From Nocardiopsis gilva YIM 90087 (GTDB lineage Bacteria > Actinomycetota > Actinomycetes > Streptosporangiales > Streptosporangiaceae): DNA of 64,000 nucleotides. Below are positions 51,954 through 62,986 of this stretch, in pieces (position 1 is the first letter of the stretch; each line of letters begins with the position of its first letter). Location: the NCBI RefSeq assembly GCF_002263495.1, contig NZ_CP022753.1, positions 3,286,001 to 3,350,000 on the forward strand. The letters run 5' to 3'. The translations under genes and the position numbers were made by a program. The notes beneath the pieces were generated by a model. It saw only the letters and a list, made by a program, of their open reading frames with translations, did not search any database and was not told where the DNA came from.

Positions 51954-52657
51954 ACGGACCGGGCTCGCCAGTGGACGCCCCAGCCAGCTGCCGGGTGAAC
52001 CCCGCGTCCAGGCGGCCAAAGCCCGCCGGGGGCGGATGACCTCCGCCCAGCCCACCAGGAATCACCGGCTGTCCTTCGGGGATGCCCCGGCTTCGGCCGG
52101 GGGAGGAATCGATCCCCTGCGGAGCGGGGCACGAACGGGGTTGCGCCGCCAGGGCGAACGACCGCCCACGTGATCGGGTAACCGGGTAGGGGTGTACCGC
52201 GTGCGTTGCGAGAGCCACGCGCGTACACCGTGCCGGTCGAGAACCAAGACGGCACAGAACAACCCAGCTTTGCTTTATTGAACCGGGCAGGTTCCGTCTC
52301 GGCTGGTGTTCAGGGAGTACGCCCTTTCAGGTCGCTGACCTGCGGGGCTTCCTGAGCCAGGAATCCCCCTGCTCGCGCTGGTCGAGGGTCCAAGCTCAGG
52401 CGTCCCGGTCAAGCCGTAGCCTCGCCCATCGTGCTGCGTTCGAGGACTGGCGTGAGAACTGAGGGTTCCCACGCCACCACGGGGCGGTTCCCCCGATCCT
52501 GAAAGGCCCGGGGCTCCCCGCCGCGGGAGCGCCGATGCCCGGGTCCCACGCCAGCGGAATGGGCGGCGCCCCGGCCCCGCGGGTGCGGGGTGAGGAGGCG
52601 CCGCCCGGGTCGACAGACGCGCCCGCGTGGGACGCGCGCCGGTGAGCGCGACGGCCG
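51954..52657. other. Intergenic stretch holding the second IS200/IS605-like element
   Basis: Between the glycohydrolase gene and the subtilisin gene lie about 110 bases without features, the element at 52062-52390, and about 270 bases with no clear coding frame. The last part is expected to hold the terminator of the subtilisin gene, but no convincing hairpin was picked out. Confidence 0.5.
52062..52390 (-). mobile_element. IS200/IS605-like element without transposase, copy 2
   Basis: Reverse complement of the element at 20721-21051 with scattered changes, mostly in the segment 52170-52225 and in one hairpin arm. The blocks GCAGGTCAGCGACCTGAAAG, GCAAAGCTGGGTTGTTCTG and GTTCGTGCCCCGCTCCGCAG are unchanged. 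It begins about 110 bases after the repaired stop of the glycohydrolase gene. Confidence 0.55.
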
Positions 52658-54415
52658 TTATCGGACGGTGATCGTCTTGGTGGTCGTCCCGCTGGCCCCC
52701 TTGTCGTCGGTGACGGTCAGGGTGACCTCGTAGGTGCCGCCGGAGTTGTAGAAGTGCCAGGTGGACTGGCCGCTGCCGGTCGTGCCGTCGCCGAAGTCCC
52801 AGGCGTAGGAGGCGATGGTGCCGTCGGGGTCACTGGCGCCGGAGGCGTCGAAGGTGCACAGGTCCCAGGAGGCGTAGCAGGTCGCGGTGAACGCGGAGGT
52901 GGGGACCTCGTTGCCGGGCTCGGTGCCGACCTTGACCTCGATGGAGGTCGTGCCGGTGGCGCCGCTGTCGGCGGTGACGGTCAGCTTGACGGTGTAGGTG
53001 CCGTCCGCGGTGTAGGTGTGGGACGGGGTCGCGCCCTCACCGGTGGTGCCGTCGCCGAAGTCCCAGGCGTAGCCGGTGATCTCGCCCTCGGGGGCGGCGG
53101 AGCCGGTGCCGTCGAACTCGCAGGTCCGCGAGGTGTCGTCGCAGGTGTGCCCGATGACGGCGGTGGGCGTGTCGCCGCCGCCTCCGCCGTCGGCGGGGTA
53201 GGTGGAGGCGTCGCCGACGTCCAGCAGGGGCTCGCGGACGCCGTCGTTGGAGGTGTCGTCCCAGCCGCCGTTGCCGGTCGACTTGAGCGTCTCGTAGATG
53301 GCCATCACGTCGGCGCGGTTGGTGGGCTTGCTGTCGCCGACCGCGAGCAGGCCGGCGGCCCCGGCGACGTGCGGTGCGGCCATGGAGGTGCCGCTGATGG
53401 TGTTGTAGCCCCCGTTGGCCCAGGTGGAGTAGATGCACACGCCTGGGGCGGTGATGTCCACGACGGTGCCGTAGTTGGAGAAGTCGGCCAGGGTGTCGTC
53501 CTGGTCGGTACGGCAGGAGAAGGAGGGGCCGTTGCCGCCGGGCTTGCCGTCGGAGTCGGCCATCGCCGAGACGGTGAGCACGTCGTCGTGGTTGGCCGGG
53601 AAGAAGTTCTGCGCGTTCTTGTAGGAATTGCCGGCGGCCACGGTGTGCACGATGCCGGCGTCCACCGAGGAGGAGATGGCCTGGCTCATGGCCTGGTCGA
53701 AGCAGCCGTCGCAGCCCAGGCTCATGTTGGCGACCTCGATGTCGGAGGCATGTCCGGTGACCCAGTCGATGCCGGCGGTGACGGCGGCCAGGGTGCCCCC
53801 GCCGTCGTCGCCCAGCACCTTGACGCTCCACAGGCGGGCGCCATTGGCCACGCCGACGACCCCGGACCCGTCGTCGATGGCCGCCGCGCTGCCCGCGACG
53901 TGCGTGCCGTGCCCGTTGCCGTCGGTGCCCGACCCGTCGCGGCAGGTGCCGCTGGTGCAGTCGGTGCGGGAGACGATGTCGAGATCAGGGTGCTCGGCGA
54001 TGCCGGTGTCGATGATCGCGATGTCGACGTCGGCCCGGAAGTCCTCCTGGCCGTTGATCTTCAGGTTCTCGTTGTCGGGGGCGAAGGCCCGGGAAATGCC
54101 GGTGGGGGTGTCCTGGGCCATGGTGTGGACGACCGCGTCCTCTTGGACGAAGTCGACCTCGGGGTCGGAGCGCAGCGCCCGGGCCTCGGCGGCGGTCATC
54201 TCGGCGGCGTAGCCGGTCAGGGCGTGCTGGTAGATGCCGTTGGGGCGGTCCCCGTGCCGTTTGGCGACCTCGCGGGGGTTGGCGTCGTCGTCCAGGACCA
54301 CGATGTAGGTCTTTTCGGGTCCGGATTCGGCGGGGGTGGGAGCGGCCGCGGCCGGTGCCATGGCGAACACCGGGACCAGAGCGGCGGCGGCGAGCACGGC
54401 AAAGATTCTTCGCAT
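52658..54415 (-). CDS. Secreted subtilisin-like S8 peptidase with two PKD domains
   Basis: The 585-residue precursor has a signal peptide (residues 1-25, ending APAAAA), an I9-type propeptide (TYIVVLDDDANPREV to DFVQEDAVV), and an S8 catalytic domain with Asp136 (AIIDTG), His169 (GHGTHVAG), oxyanion Asn263 (AAGNS) and Ser344 (GTSMAAPHVAG). Two PKD domains follow (each with YAWDFGDGTTG), with paired cysteines (HTCDDTSRTCEF; CYASWDLC). PKD domains often bind polymeric substrates, so a secreted degradative protease is expected. ATG 54415 gives the correct signal peptide. Three TACGTA sites lie upstream. Confidence 0.93.
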   Translation of the reverse strand: MRRIFAVLAAAALVPVFAMAPAAAAPTPAESGPEKTYIVVLDDDANPREVAKRHGDRPNGIYQHALTGYAAEMTAAEARALRSDPEVDFVQEDAVVHTMAQDTPTGISRAFAPDNENLKINGQEDFRADVDIAIIDTGIAEHPDLDIVSRTDCTSGTCRDGSGTDGNGHGTHVAGSAAAIDDGSGVVGVANGARLWSVKVLGDDGGGTLAAVTAGIDWVTGHASDIEVANMSLGCDGCFDQAMSQAISSSVDAGIVHTVAAGNSYKNAQNFFPANHDDVLTVSAMADSDGKPGGNGPSFSCRTDQDDTLADFSNYGTVVDITAPGVCIYSTWANGGYNTISGTSMAAPHVAGAAGLLAVGDSKPTNRADVMAIYETLKSTGNGGWDDTSNDGVREPLLDVGDASTYPADGGGGGDTPTAVIGHTCDDTSRTCEFDGTGSAAPEGEITGYAWDFGDGTTGEGATPSHTYTADGTYTVKLTVTADSGATGTTSIEVKVGTEPGNEVPTSAFTATCYASWDLCTFDASGASDPDGTIASYAWDFGDGTTGSGQSTWHFYNSGGTYEVTLTVTDDKGASGTTTKTITVR

Positions 54416-54552
54416 CGTGTCGTCAACCCTTCGGTGGGCCCCTTGTGGGGAGGGGCGTGGGGGATGTTCGGGGGCCGCCTGGTGAACAGGAGCGGGGCCG
54501 ATCCTCAGGCGGCTCCCGAGAGCAGCATCAGCCGAGCGAGAGGTAGTGAAAA

Positions 54553-54596
54553 TACGTATCAACTACGTAAAGTTGGTCGTGGTGTCGGGCTACGTA
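54553..54596. promoter_or_regulatory. Three TACGTA sites upstream of the subtilisin gene
   Basis: TACGTA occurs at 54553-54558, 54564-54569 and 54591-54596, spaced 11 and 27 bases apart. The third is within the palindrome CTACGTAG. The cluster lies about 140 bases before the subtilisin ATG and is a candidate operator; the neighbouring LuxR-type regulator is one possible binder. Confidence 0.45.
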
Positions 54597-54702
54597 GTAC
54601 CGATCTCCCTCGCCGGGCAGGTCACTCCCGGGCCCGCCCGTGCGGGACACGGAACTCATCCGGAAAGCGGCGCGGACTCCTGCGCGGGGCGGCCCGAGGC
54701 CG

Positions 54703-54727
54703 CCCGCCGCGGGAACACCCCGGCGGG
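54703..54727 (-). terminator. Possible terminator hairpin after the LuxR-type regulator
   Basis: CCCGCCG and CGGCGGG form a 7-base stem with an 11-base loop, 19 bases after the regulator stop codon on the minus strand. Confidence 0.4.
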
Positions 54728-54745
54728 GCCGCGCGTCAGCGCGCT

Positions 54746-57580
54746 TCAGTTGCCGCGCGCCAGTTCCTTGCGGGAGCGCAGGCCCAGCTTGCTCAGGGCG
54801 TTGGCGACGTGCGTCTCCACCGTGCGCGGCGAGAGGTACAGCATCGCCGCGATCTCGCGGTTGGTGCGCCCGCCCGCGGCCAGGCGCACGATCTCCTGCT
54901 CGCGGGGCGACAGCGCGCTGCCATAGCCGCGCTGCCCGACATGGGGGGTGCTGACGCCCTGCTCGCGCAGGAGGCGGCGGCAGCGCGCCGCGTCCCAGGC
55001 CGCCCCCACCGCCGTGTAGGCCCGAAGCGCCTCGACCAGCACCGTGGTCTGTCCGTCGGCTAGCCGGCAGCGTCCGCGCGCCTCCATCGCCTGCGCGGCG
55101 TCATAGGGGCGCGGCAGCGCCCGGTAGGCCGCCTCGGCGCGCGCGTAGTGCTCTACGGCCCGTGCCGACTCGCCCCGGTGGTCGGCCAGCAGCCCCCGCC
55201 ACCGGTGCAGGGTCGCCGCCGCGGCCGGGGCGGCGGTGCCCTCCAGCCCGGCGGCGAAGCGTTGCAGCAGGTCGGCGGCGAGCGTGTCGCGGCCCAGGGC
55301 GAGCAGCGCCTCCAGGCCGGGCGTCAGGTCGCTGGCCCACACCCAGATCCCCTTGGACTGGATGAGGCACAGCACCGGGTCGATCCGGTTCCAGGCCTCC
55401 TCGGCGTCCTTGCGGGCGAGCAGGATCCGGCCCAGCGTCCCGGCCGCCGCCGCGCGGATCGGCACCAGGTTGGCCGTGGTCGCCCCGCTGCCGACCCCGC
55501 GCAGCAGCTCCTCGGCTTCGGCCGGATCCCCCTGGGCCAGTGCCAGGTTGGCCCGCACCAGGTCGATCTCGGCCGCCACGAGGGGGAGGTCGGCCAGGTG
55601 CGGCGAGTGCGCGGCGCCCCCCGCCCGCTCGGCCAGCCCGTCCCACCGGCCGCGCACCCAGTCCAGCAGCAGACCGGTCGACTCGGCGCCCACCAGCGCC
55701 AGGGTGAAGGGCACCTCGGTGGTGGTGGCCAGCTCGGTGGTCAGGCGCAGGTAGTGCTCGGCGCGGGGGTAGTCGCCCAGCATCACCGCGGCGTCCGCCA
55801 GGTTGAGGGCGCCGCGGGTGAACTCGCGCCGCTGCGCCCGGTCCAGCGGGTCGGCGGGGTCGGGCAGGGCGACCTCCCAAGCCCCGGAGTCGCCCAGCTG
55901 CGCCAGGAGCGTGGCGCGGTTGACCGCCACGGCGGTGGTGACCACCGGGTCGCCGCTGTGCCCGGCGGCGGTGGTGGCGCGCTGCATCCACTGGCGGTGG
56001 GCGTCGACGGGTTCGGGGGTGGAGCGGGGCACGGCCAGGGCCGACATGGCGCGGGCGGCCAGGGCGGGGCGGCGGGAGAGTTCGGCGCAGGCGCGGGCCA
56101 GTTCGTGGCGGCCCTGGGTGCCCTGCCCGGCCTGGTTGAACAGCAGCAGGCCCAGTTCCAGGCGCAGTTCGCCGCGGGTTTCCGGGGGCAGGGCCGCATC
56201 GTCGATGATCTGGCGCAGCAGCGTGATGGTCTCGTCGGTGACCAGCCCGGTCAGGGCGGCGCGGCCCAGTTTGACGGCCAGGCGGCTGCGGGTTTCGGAG
56301 GCCAGGCGGGGCCGGGTGAGGGCGTCGCGCAGCAGTTCGGCCGCGGCGCCGTCGTCCCCGGTCGCGATGGCGCGGTCGGCCGCCTGTTCGGCGTAGGCCG
56401 TCCAGGCGTCGTGGAGTCCGGCCTCACGGCTGTGCGCGGCCATCGCGGCATAGGGCGGGCCGGGTTCGGAGCGCAGCACGGCGGCGGCGCGCCGGTGCAG
56501 GCGCCGCCGCTTGGGCAGGGGCAGTGCGCTGTAGGCGGCCCGGCGTGTCAGGGGGTGGGGGAAGCCGATGCTGCCGTCGGGGCCGCTGCGCAGGATCCGG
56601 CGGGTGAGGGCCTCGTCCAGACCGCGGGCGGCGTGGGCGGGGGTGAGCTTGGCGACGGCGGTGAGCACGCCTTCGGTGGCCGGGTCACCCAGGACGGCGG
56701 CGGCCTGCACGATGGCGCGGGCGTGGCGGCCCAGCCGGGCCAGGCGTTCGAGGAGCGCGTCGCGCAGCGTCGGCGGGACCCTGGCGTCCTGCAGGCAGGA
56801 GGGGGTGGTGGGGTCGATGCGGGTGGCGCGCAGGTGGTGCAGGAGTTCGACGGTGGCAAACGGGTTGCCGCGGGTGTGGGCGTGCAGGCGGGCGGCGAAG
56901 CCCTCGCCAGGTGGGGGGCGGTCGTGGAGCAGGGCGGTGCACAGGTGGTGCACCTCCTCGACGCTCAGTGGCGGCAGGTCGAGCTCGGCCCGGAAGGTGC
57001 CGTGCGGGAGGCGGGCGGCCAGGGCGGCCACCGGGTAGTCGGCGGGCAGTTCCTCGGGGCGGTAGGTGAGGACCAGGGTGAGCTGGTCGGGCAGGCGCGG
57101 GACGAGAAAGTCCAGCAGCGCGCGGGTGTCGGCGTCGACCCAGTGGACGTCCTCGATGACCAGCACGGCCGGCCCCAGGGCGGTGAGGATCTCCCGGAAG
57201 GCGCGGAAGAGCCGGTGGCGCTCACTGTTGGGGTCGGGCAGCACGGGCGGCGGGTCGGGAAGCAGGTGGGCGCACTCGGGCAGCAGCGGGTGCAGGGTGC
57301 CGCAGACGGGGTTGAGACCGGTGGGGATGGGCGCGCCGCGCAGGGCCTCGATCACGGGCCCGTAGGGAAAGGGGGCGGGGGCCGGGTGGCAGTAGCCCAG
57401 CAGCGGGCCGGAGCCGGAGGGGTGCGCGTCGGCGTCCTGGTCGCCGCGTAGCTCGTGCACCAGCCGGGTCTTGCCGGTTCCGGCCTCTCCGGCGATCAGG
57501 ACGACGGCGCGCTGCTGTGTGGTGGCGCGGGTCAGGACCCCCAGTTCCCTGTCCCGGCCGACGAGTGGGGGACTGCACAC
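54746..57580 (-). CDS. LAL-family LuxR transcriptional regulator
   Basis: The 944-residue protein is a large ATP-binding regulator of the LuxR family. An N-terminal AAA-like ATPase has Walker A GEAGTGKTRLVHEL (residues 30-43) and Walker B VLVIEDVHWVDADTRALLDFL. A long helical, TPR-like central part follows. The C-terminal helix-turn-helix reads LSPREQEIVRLAAGGRTNREIAAMLYLSPRTVETHVANAL. LAL proteins typically activate neighbouring operons in response to an unknown inducer. The subtilisin gene downstream on the same strand is an obvious candidate target. The GTG at 57580 is the only start consistent with SPPLVGRDREL. Confidence 0.92.
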   Translation of the reverse strand: MCSPPLVGRDRELGVLTRATTQQRAVVLIAGEAGTGKTRLVHELRGDQDADAHPSGSGPLLGYCHPAPAPFPYGPVIEALRGAPIPTGLNPVCGTLHPLLPECAHLLPDPPPVLPDPNSERHRLFRAFREILTALGPAVLVIEDVHWVDADTRALLDFLVPRLPDQLTLVLTYRPEELPADYPVAALAARLPHGTFRAELDLPPLSVEEVHHLCTALLHDRPPPGEGFAARLHAHTRGNPFATVELLHHLRATRIDPTTPSCLQDARVPPTLRDALLERLARLGRHARAIVQAAAVLGDPATEGVLTAVAKLTPAHAARGLDEALTRRILRSGPDGSIGFPHPLTRRAAYSALPLPKRRRLHRRAAAVLRSEPGPPYAAMAAHSREAGLHDAWTAYAEQAADRAIATGDDGAAAELLRDALTRPRLASETRSRLAVKLGRAALTGLVTDETITLLRQIIDDAALPPETRGELRLELGLLLFNQAGQGTQGRHELARACAELSRRPALAARAMSALAVPRSTPEPVDAHRQWMQRATTAAGHSGDPVVTTAVAVNRATLLAQLGDSGAWEVALPDPADPLDRAQRREFTRGALNLADAAVMLGDYPRAEHYLRLTTELATTTEVPFTLALVGAESTGLLLDWVRGRWDGLAERAGGAAHSPHLADLPLVAAEIDLVRANLALAQGDPAEAEELLRGVGSGATTANLVPIRAAAAGTLGRILLARKDAEEAWNRIDPVLCLIQSKGIWVWASDLTPGLEALLALGRDTLAADLLQRFAAGLEGTAAPAAAATLHRWRGLLADHRGESARAVEHYARAEAAYRALPRPYDAAQAMEARGRCRLADGQTTVLVEALRAYTAVGAAWDAARCRRLLREQGVSTPHVGQRGYGSALSPREQEIVRLAAGGRTNREIAAMLYLSPRTVETHVANALSKLGLRSRKELARGN

Positions 57581-57629
57581 GCCTGGAACGTATAGCGAAG
57601 CACTGGCGGATCACATCCTCCCCGCGGTT

Positions 57630-57656
57630 ACGAATTCGTTTTATATGCAGCCATAT
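57630..57656. promoter_or_regulatory. Two palindromes upstream of the LuxR-type regulator
   Basis: ACGAATTCGT (57630-57639) is a perfect 10-base palindrome. ATATG-CAGC-CATAT (57643-57656) is an inverted repeat close behind it. The pair lies in an AT-rich patch 50-76 bases before the regulator start and may be its operator/promoter. The minus-strand TATAAA at 57640-57645 could be a -10 box. Confidence 0.4.
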
Positions 57657-57795
57657 GGGTCATGGGCCTCTCTTCCCTGTCATTTCGGCCGTCCATGCGC
57701 GGCGGCGGAAACCGGGCGCGGGGCCGGTTGTGCTGCGTGCGCCGAGGGTGCGCGCGTAGTCTGGCTACGTGGTCACCGTCGAGAAAGGCTCGCCC

Positions 57796-58041
57796 ATGCT
57801 TCCAGCCAGCGGCAGCTCCCGCACCTCGATGAACTGTCCGCGATGCTGGAACGACTTCATCCCGGACGACGACATCGGCTACTACGCCAACTGCCCGTTC
57901 TGCAAGGGCATCGTCGAGCTGGCCGAGTCTCCCCTGTTCCAGCCGCCGCACATCGACCAGAAGAACTGCTCCAACTGCGGCGCGATGATCGAGACCTGGC
58001 GCAAAACCTGCCCCACCTGCGGCGCCGACACCAACTACTGA
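57796..58041 (+). CDS. Zinc-ribbon protein
   Basis: The 81-residue protein has two pairs of CxxC knuckles: NCPRCWNDF with NCPFCKG, and NCSNCGAM with TCPTCGADT, so two zinc ribbons are expected. No further domain is present. The role is unknown; such proteins often bind nucleic acids or partner proteins. ATG 57796 has AAAGG at suitable distance; an in-frame GTG at 57769 would add nine residues. The gene is convergent with fetB, 11 bases away. Confidence 0.6.
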   Translation: MLPASGSSRTSMNCPRCWNDFIPDDDIGYYANCPFCKGIVELAESPLFQPPHIDQKNCSNCGAMIETWRKTCPTCGADTNY

Positions 58042-58052
58042 CCGCCCCGTCC

Positions 58053-58811
58053 CTACCGCGCCTCCCGCTGCGGGAAGACCCCGCGCGCGAGCAGCTCCAG
58101 GCAGCCCATGATGGCGATGACCTGGACCAGCAGCAGTCCGGTCAGGACGAACAGCTGCACGGCCCCCGCGTCCACCGGTGACGCCCCGCCCATGAGCATC
58201 CCCACGAACGCACCGGGCAGCGTCACCAGCCCCACCGTGCGCGTCTGGTCCAGCGCCGGAATCAGCGCCGAGACCGCCGCCGGCCGACAGATCTCCAAGG
58301 CCGCGTCGCGCGGAGTCATCCCCAGCGAGAGCGCCGCCTCGACCTCCCCCTTGCGCGCGGCCAGCTCATCCATGGCGCGGCGCCCCGCCAGCGACGTGGC
58401 GGTCAACCCGCCGCCGATGAGGATCCCGCTGATCGGAATGAGCACCATCCCCTCGGCCCGCACCAGCCCGGCCAGCAGCAACACCCCCACGAACGGGACC
58501 ACCGCGACGCCGATCGGCACCACCGCCAGAAAGGCGCGCCGCCGCGTGGTGAACCGCCGCCCGGCGGTGAACCCGGCGACACCCAGCATGACCGCCACAT
58601 ACACCAGCGTCAGCGGGCCCGAGGTCACCACCGCCGCGATGATCAGGGACACCGTCCCCAGCTGGACGACGGCCCGCAGCCCGGCCCGCAGCACAGCGGC
58701 ACCGTGCCCCATCCGGGCCAGCGCCCCCAGAGCGGCGGCGATCAGGGTGGTCAGGACGATGGCCACGAAGAGTGGCGGCCCAATCGGCAGCAGCGTGGAG
58801 GAGGCGCTCAT
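58053..58811 (-). CDS. fetB: FetB-type (UPF0014) membrane transport protein
   Basis: The 252-residue membrane protein matches FetB: VLRAGLRAVVQLGTVSLI, then TTRRRAFLAVVPIGVAVVPFVGVLLL, IPISGILIGGGLTATSLAGRRAMDEL, EAALSLGMTPRDAALEI and a conserved DQTRTVGLVTLPGAFVGMLMGGASP. FetB is the permease of an iron-export ABC system in E. coli. The ATPase FetA, normally encoded next door, is not present here, so the partner must be elsewhere or the protein may act differently. About seven helices are predicted. Confidence 0.85.
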   Translation of the reverse strand: MSASSTLLPIGPPLFVAIVLTTLIAAALGALARMGHGAAVLRAGLRAVVQLGTVSLIIAAVVTSGPLTLVYVAVMLGVAGFTAGRRFTTRRRAFLAVVPIGVAVVPFVGVLLLAGLVRAEGMVLIPISGILIGGGLTATSLAGRRAMDELAARKGEVEAALSLGMTPRDAALEICRPAAVSALIPALDQTRTVGLVTLPGAFVGMLMGGASPVDAGAVQLFVLTGLLLVQVIAIMGCLELLARGVFPQREAR

Positions 58812-58931
58812 GGGGCGATCATTCCCCACGCTTTCGCGCGCACCGACCTGGTGTTCCCGGATAGGTTGAGGACCGTCACCCGGCACGCCGGGGCGGTGGT
58901 GCGACCGCTCCCCCAATTTCGAGGAGCCGAC

Positions 58932-59267
58932 GTGAGTTCCGATCGCCGCAGCCGCCTTCACTGCCGGGAGGGCGCGATCATTGCGCAGCCGGCTCCCACG
59001 CCGGAGGCGCTGCGGGCGGCGGTGGAGACGCTTGACCCTGACCGCCTCGGTGAGTTTCTCACTGACCTTGTCGAGGCCAAGGCACGGGGCGGTATTCGGC
59101 CCATGATGGTCTTCTATCACCGGTGGTCGGCATTTGCCGCGCTGCACAGGTTTCCTGACCGCCTGGAGACGCTGCACGGCCTCCAAGCCAAGGCCGCGAC
59201 CGACCGAACCGCCTATGCGGAGATCTCTCAGCTGCTGGCCGAGATCGATGCGGAGGTCCGCGGGTGA
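58932..59267 (+). CDS. Hypothetical protein
   Basis: This is a soluble 111-residue protein with the run EALRAAVETLDPDRLGEFLTD, then VEAKARGGIRPMMVFYHRW, and a C-terminal helix AYAEISQLLAEIDAEV. It resembles in outline DUF6247-type proteins (helical, with a VxxxYxRW-like segment), but the match is not certain. GTG 58932 is chosen for GAGGAG five bases upstream. A 46-base perfect palindrome follows its stop by 16 bases. Confidence 0.5.
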   Translation: MSSDRRSRLHCREGAIIAQPAPTPEALRAAVETLDPDRLGEFLTDLVEAKARGGIRPMMVFYHRWSAFAALHRFPDRLETLHGLQAKAATDRTAYAEISQLLAEIDAEVRG

Positions 59268-59283
59268 GCGGCGGGACGGCGGG

Positions 59284-59329
59284 CCCGTTTGCTCGATGGG
59301 CCGACCGGTCGGCCCATCGAGCAAACGGG
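59284..59329. repeat. 46-base perfect palindrome between convergent genes
   Basis: Two perfect 23-base arms meet with no spacer: CCCGTTTGCTCGATGGGCC then GACC / GGTC then the complement. It lies between two convergent genes and could be a bidirectional terminator, but the length and perfection are unusual. Confidence 0.85.
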
Positions 59330-59462
59330 AGGAGCGCGGTGACGCGATCTCTGTGACCGCAAAGGGCTCTCCCAACGTCCGCGGCGGGGAGCCCCACGTG
59401 CGAGATCGCCGTGATCAATTCCCCCTCTGCTGCTCCTCGACGGGCCCAGTGGTGCGGCCCTC

Positions 59463-60898
59463 TCACCCCACCGCGGCCGGGGAGGCGCCGTTCCACCCCG
59501 ATAGCAGGGCGTTGACATCGCGTACGCACCCGCCGCAGCCGGTGGTGGCGCGGGTGGCCTCCGCGATGGCCTCACGGGTGCGTGCGCCGTCCAGCCAGGC
59601 GGATTCGAGACCGCCGCGGGTGACCGCGTTGCACCGGCACACCACCGGGTCGGCCTCCTCGGCCTGCTCGCCCGCCCCGGCATCGGGTTGCGGGCGGCCC
59701 TGGATGAGGGCCAGGCGGTCGGCGGGCACCGGCGTTCCCGTGTCGAACAGCTGGGCGATGGTGGAGGCGGCCTCAGGGAAGCCGAGCAGCACCGCGCCGG
59801 CGACCCGGCCCTCGCGCACCGACAGCTTGGCGTAGCGGCGCCCGTAGGGGTCGCAGACGGTCACGGTCTCGGCGGTGTCATCGGCGTCGGCCTCGCCCAT
59901 CGCGGTCAGCTCGATGCCCTCGGCCTTGAGCCGGGTCACCGGGCGCGCACCGGTGTAGCGGGCGTCCAACGCGGCCCCGGTCAGCAGGTCGGCCAGCACA
60001 CTGGCCTGCTCCCAGCCGGGCTGCACCAGGCCCGCACCGCCGCCACGGTGCTGGGCGCAGTCGCCGATGGCGTGCACCCGCGGATCGGTGGTGGTCAGCG
60101 TGTCATCCACGATGATTCCGTGCTCGACCTCGATCCCGGCGTCCTTGGCCAGCTCGGTGTTGCCGCGCACCCCGGCGGTGACCACGAGCGCGTCGCCGGC
60201 CAGCACCCGGCCGTCGTCCAGCTCCAGACCGGTGCCCGGGATCCAGCGCGCCGCCACCCGCCAGGAGTGCACGGTGATGCCCAGCGACGTGTAGCACTCG
60301 GCCAGGATCTCGGCGCAGGGCTGGTCGATCTGGCGGCGCATGATCCACGGCGAGGACTCCACGACCGACACGCGCACGCCGCGCTCGGCCAGCGCGCGGG
60401 CCGCCTCCAACCCGAGCACGCCCCCGCCCAGCACGACGACCGGCGCACCGGGGCGGGCCAGCGCCTGCACGCGGTGGCAGTCGCCCATGTCGCGCAGCGC
60501 GGTCACGCCGGGCTCGGGTGTGCCGTCGGTGGCGGCCACACCGCTGACCGGCGGGAAGGAGGCGCGCGCTCCGGTGGCGAACACCAGCTCGTCGTAGTCG
60601 ACCTCGCTGCCGTCATCCAGCCCGACACGGCGGTTGACGGTGTCCAGGGACGTGGCGGCGGTGCCGCTGCGCAGCGTGATGGCATCGGACTCGGGGAACG
60701 GCAGCGCGATGTCGCCGGGGGCATAGGTTCCCGAGACGACACCGGGCAGCAGCACCCGGTTGTAGGCCGGGTGGTCCTCGGCGCCCACAACGGTCACCCG
60801 GAGGCGCTGGCCTGCCGGGTCGCGTCGGGCGACCTCGTCGGCGAACCGGGCGCCGACCATGCCGTTGCCGATCACCACGACGTGGCGCGCGGGCTGAG

Positions 60899-60902
<4 letters not shown>
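59463..60902 (-). CDS. FAD/[2Fe-2S] electron-transfer protein for nitrate reductase
   Basis: The 479-residue protein matches the N-terminal half of NirB and the NasB-type reductases: FAD binding (VVVIGNGMVGARFADEV), NAD binding (VVVLGGGVLGLEAARAL), the conserved VHAIGDCAQHRG, and a C-terminal BFD-like [2Fe-2S] site (VCRCNAVTRGGL; TTGCGGCVRDV). It lacks the siroheme half, so it should deliver electrons from NAD(P)H to the nitrate reductase encoded upstream. The GTG overlaps the nitrate-reductase stop by four bases (GTGA). Confidence 0.85.

Positions 60903-62982
<2,080 letters not shown>

Positions 62983-62986
<4 letters not shown>

Larger units (their letters stand above)
54416..54745. other. 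Upstream region of the subtilisin gene
   Basis: These 330 bases lie between the subtilisin start and the end of the LuxR-type regulator gene. They include the TACGTA cluster (54553-54596), which is the only AT-rich part, and a hairpin after the regulator stop (54703-54727). Confidence 0.5.
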
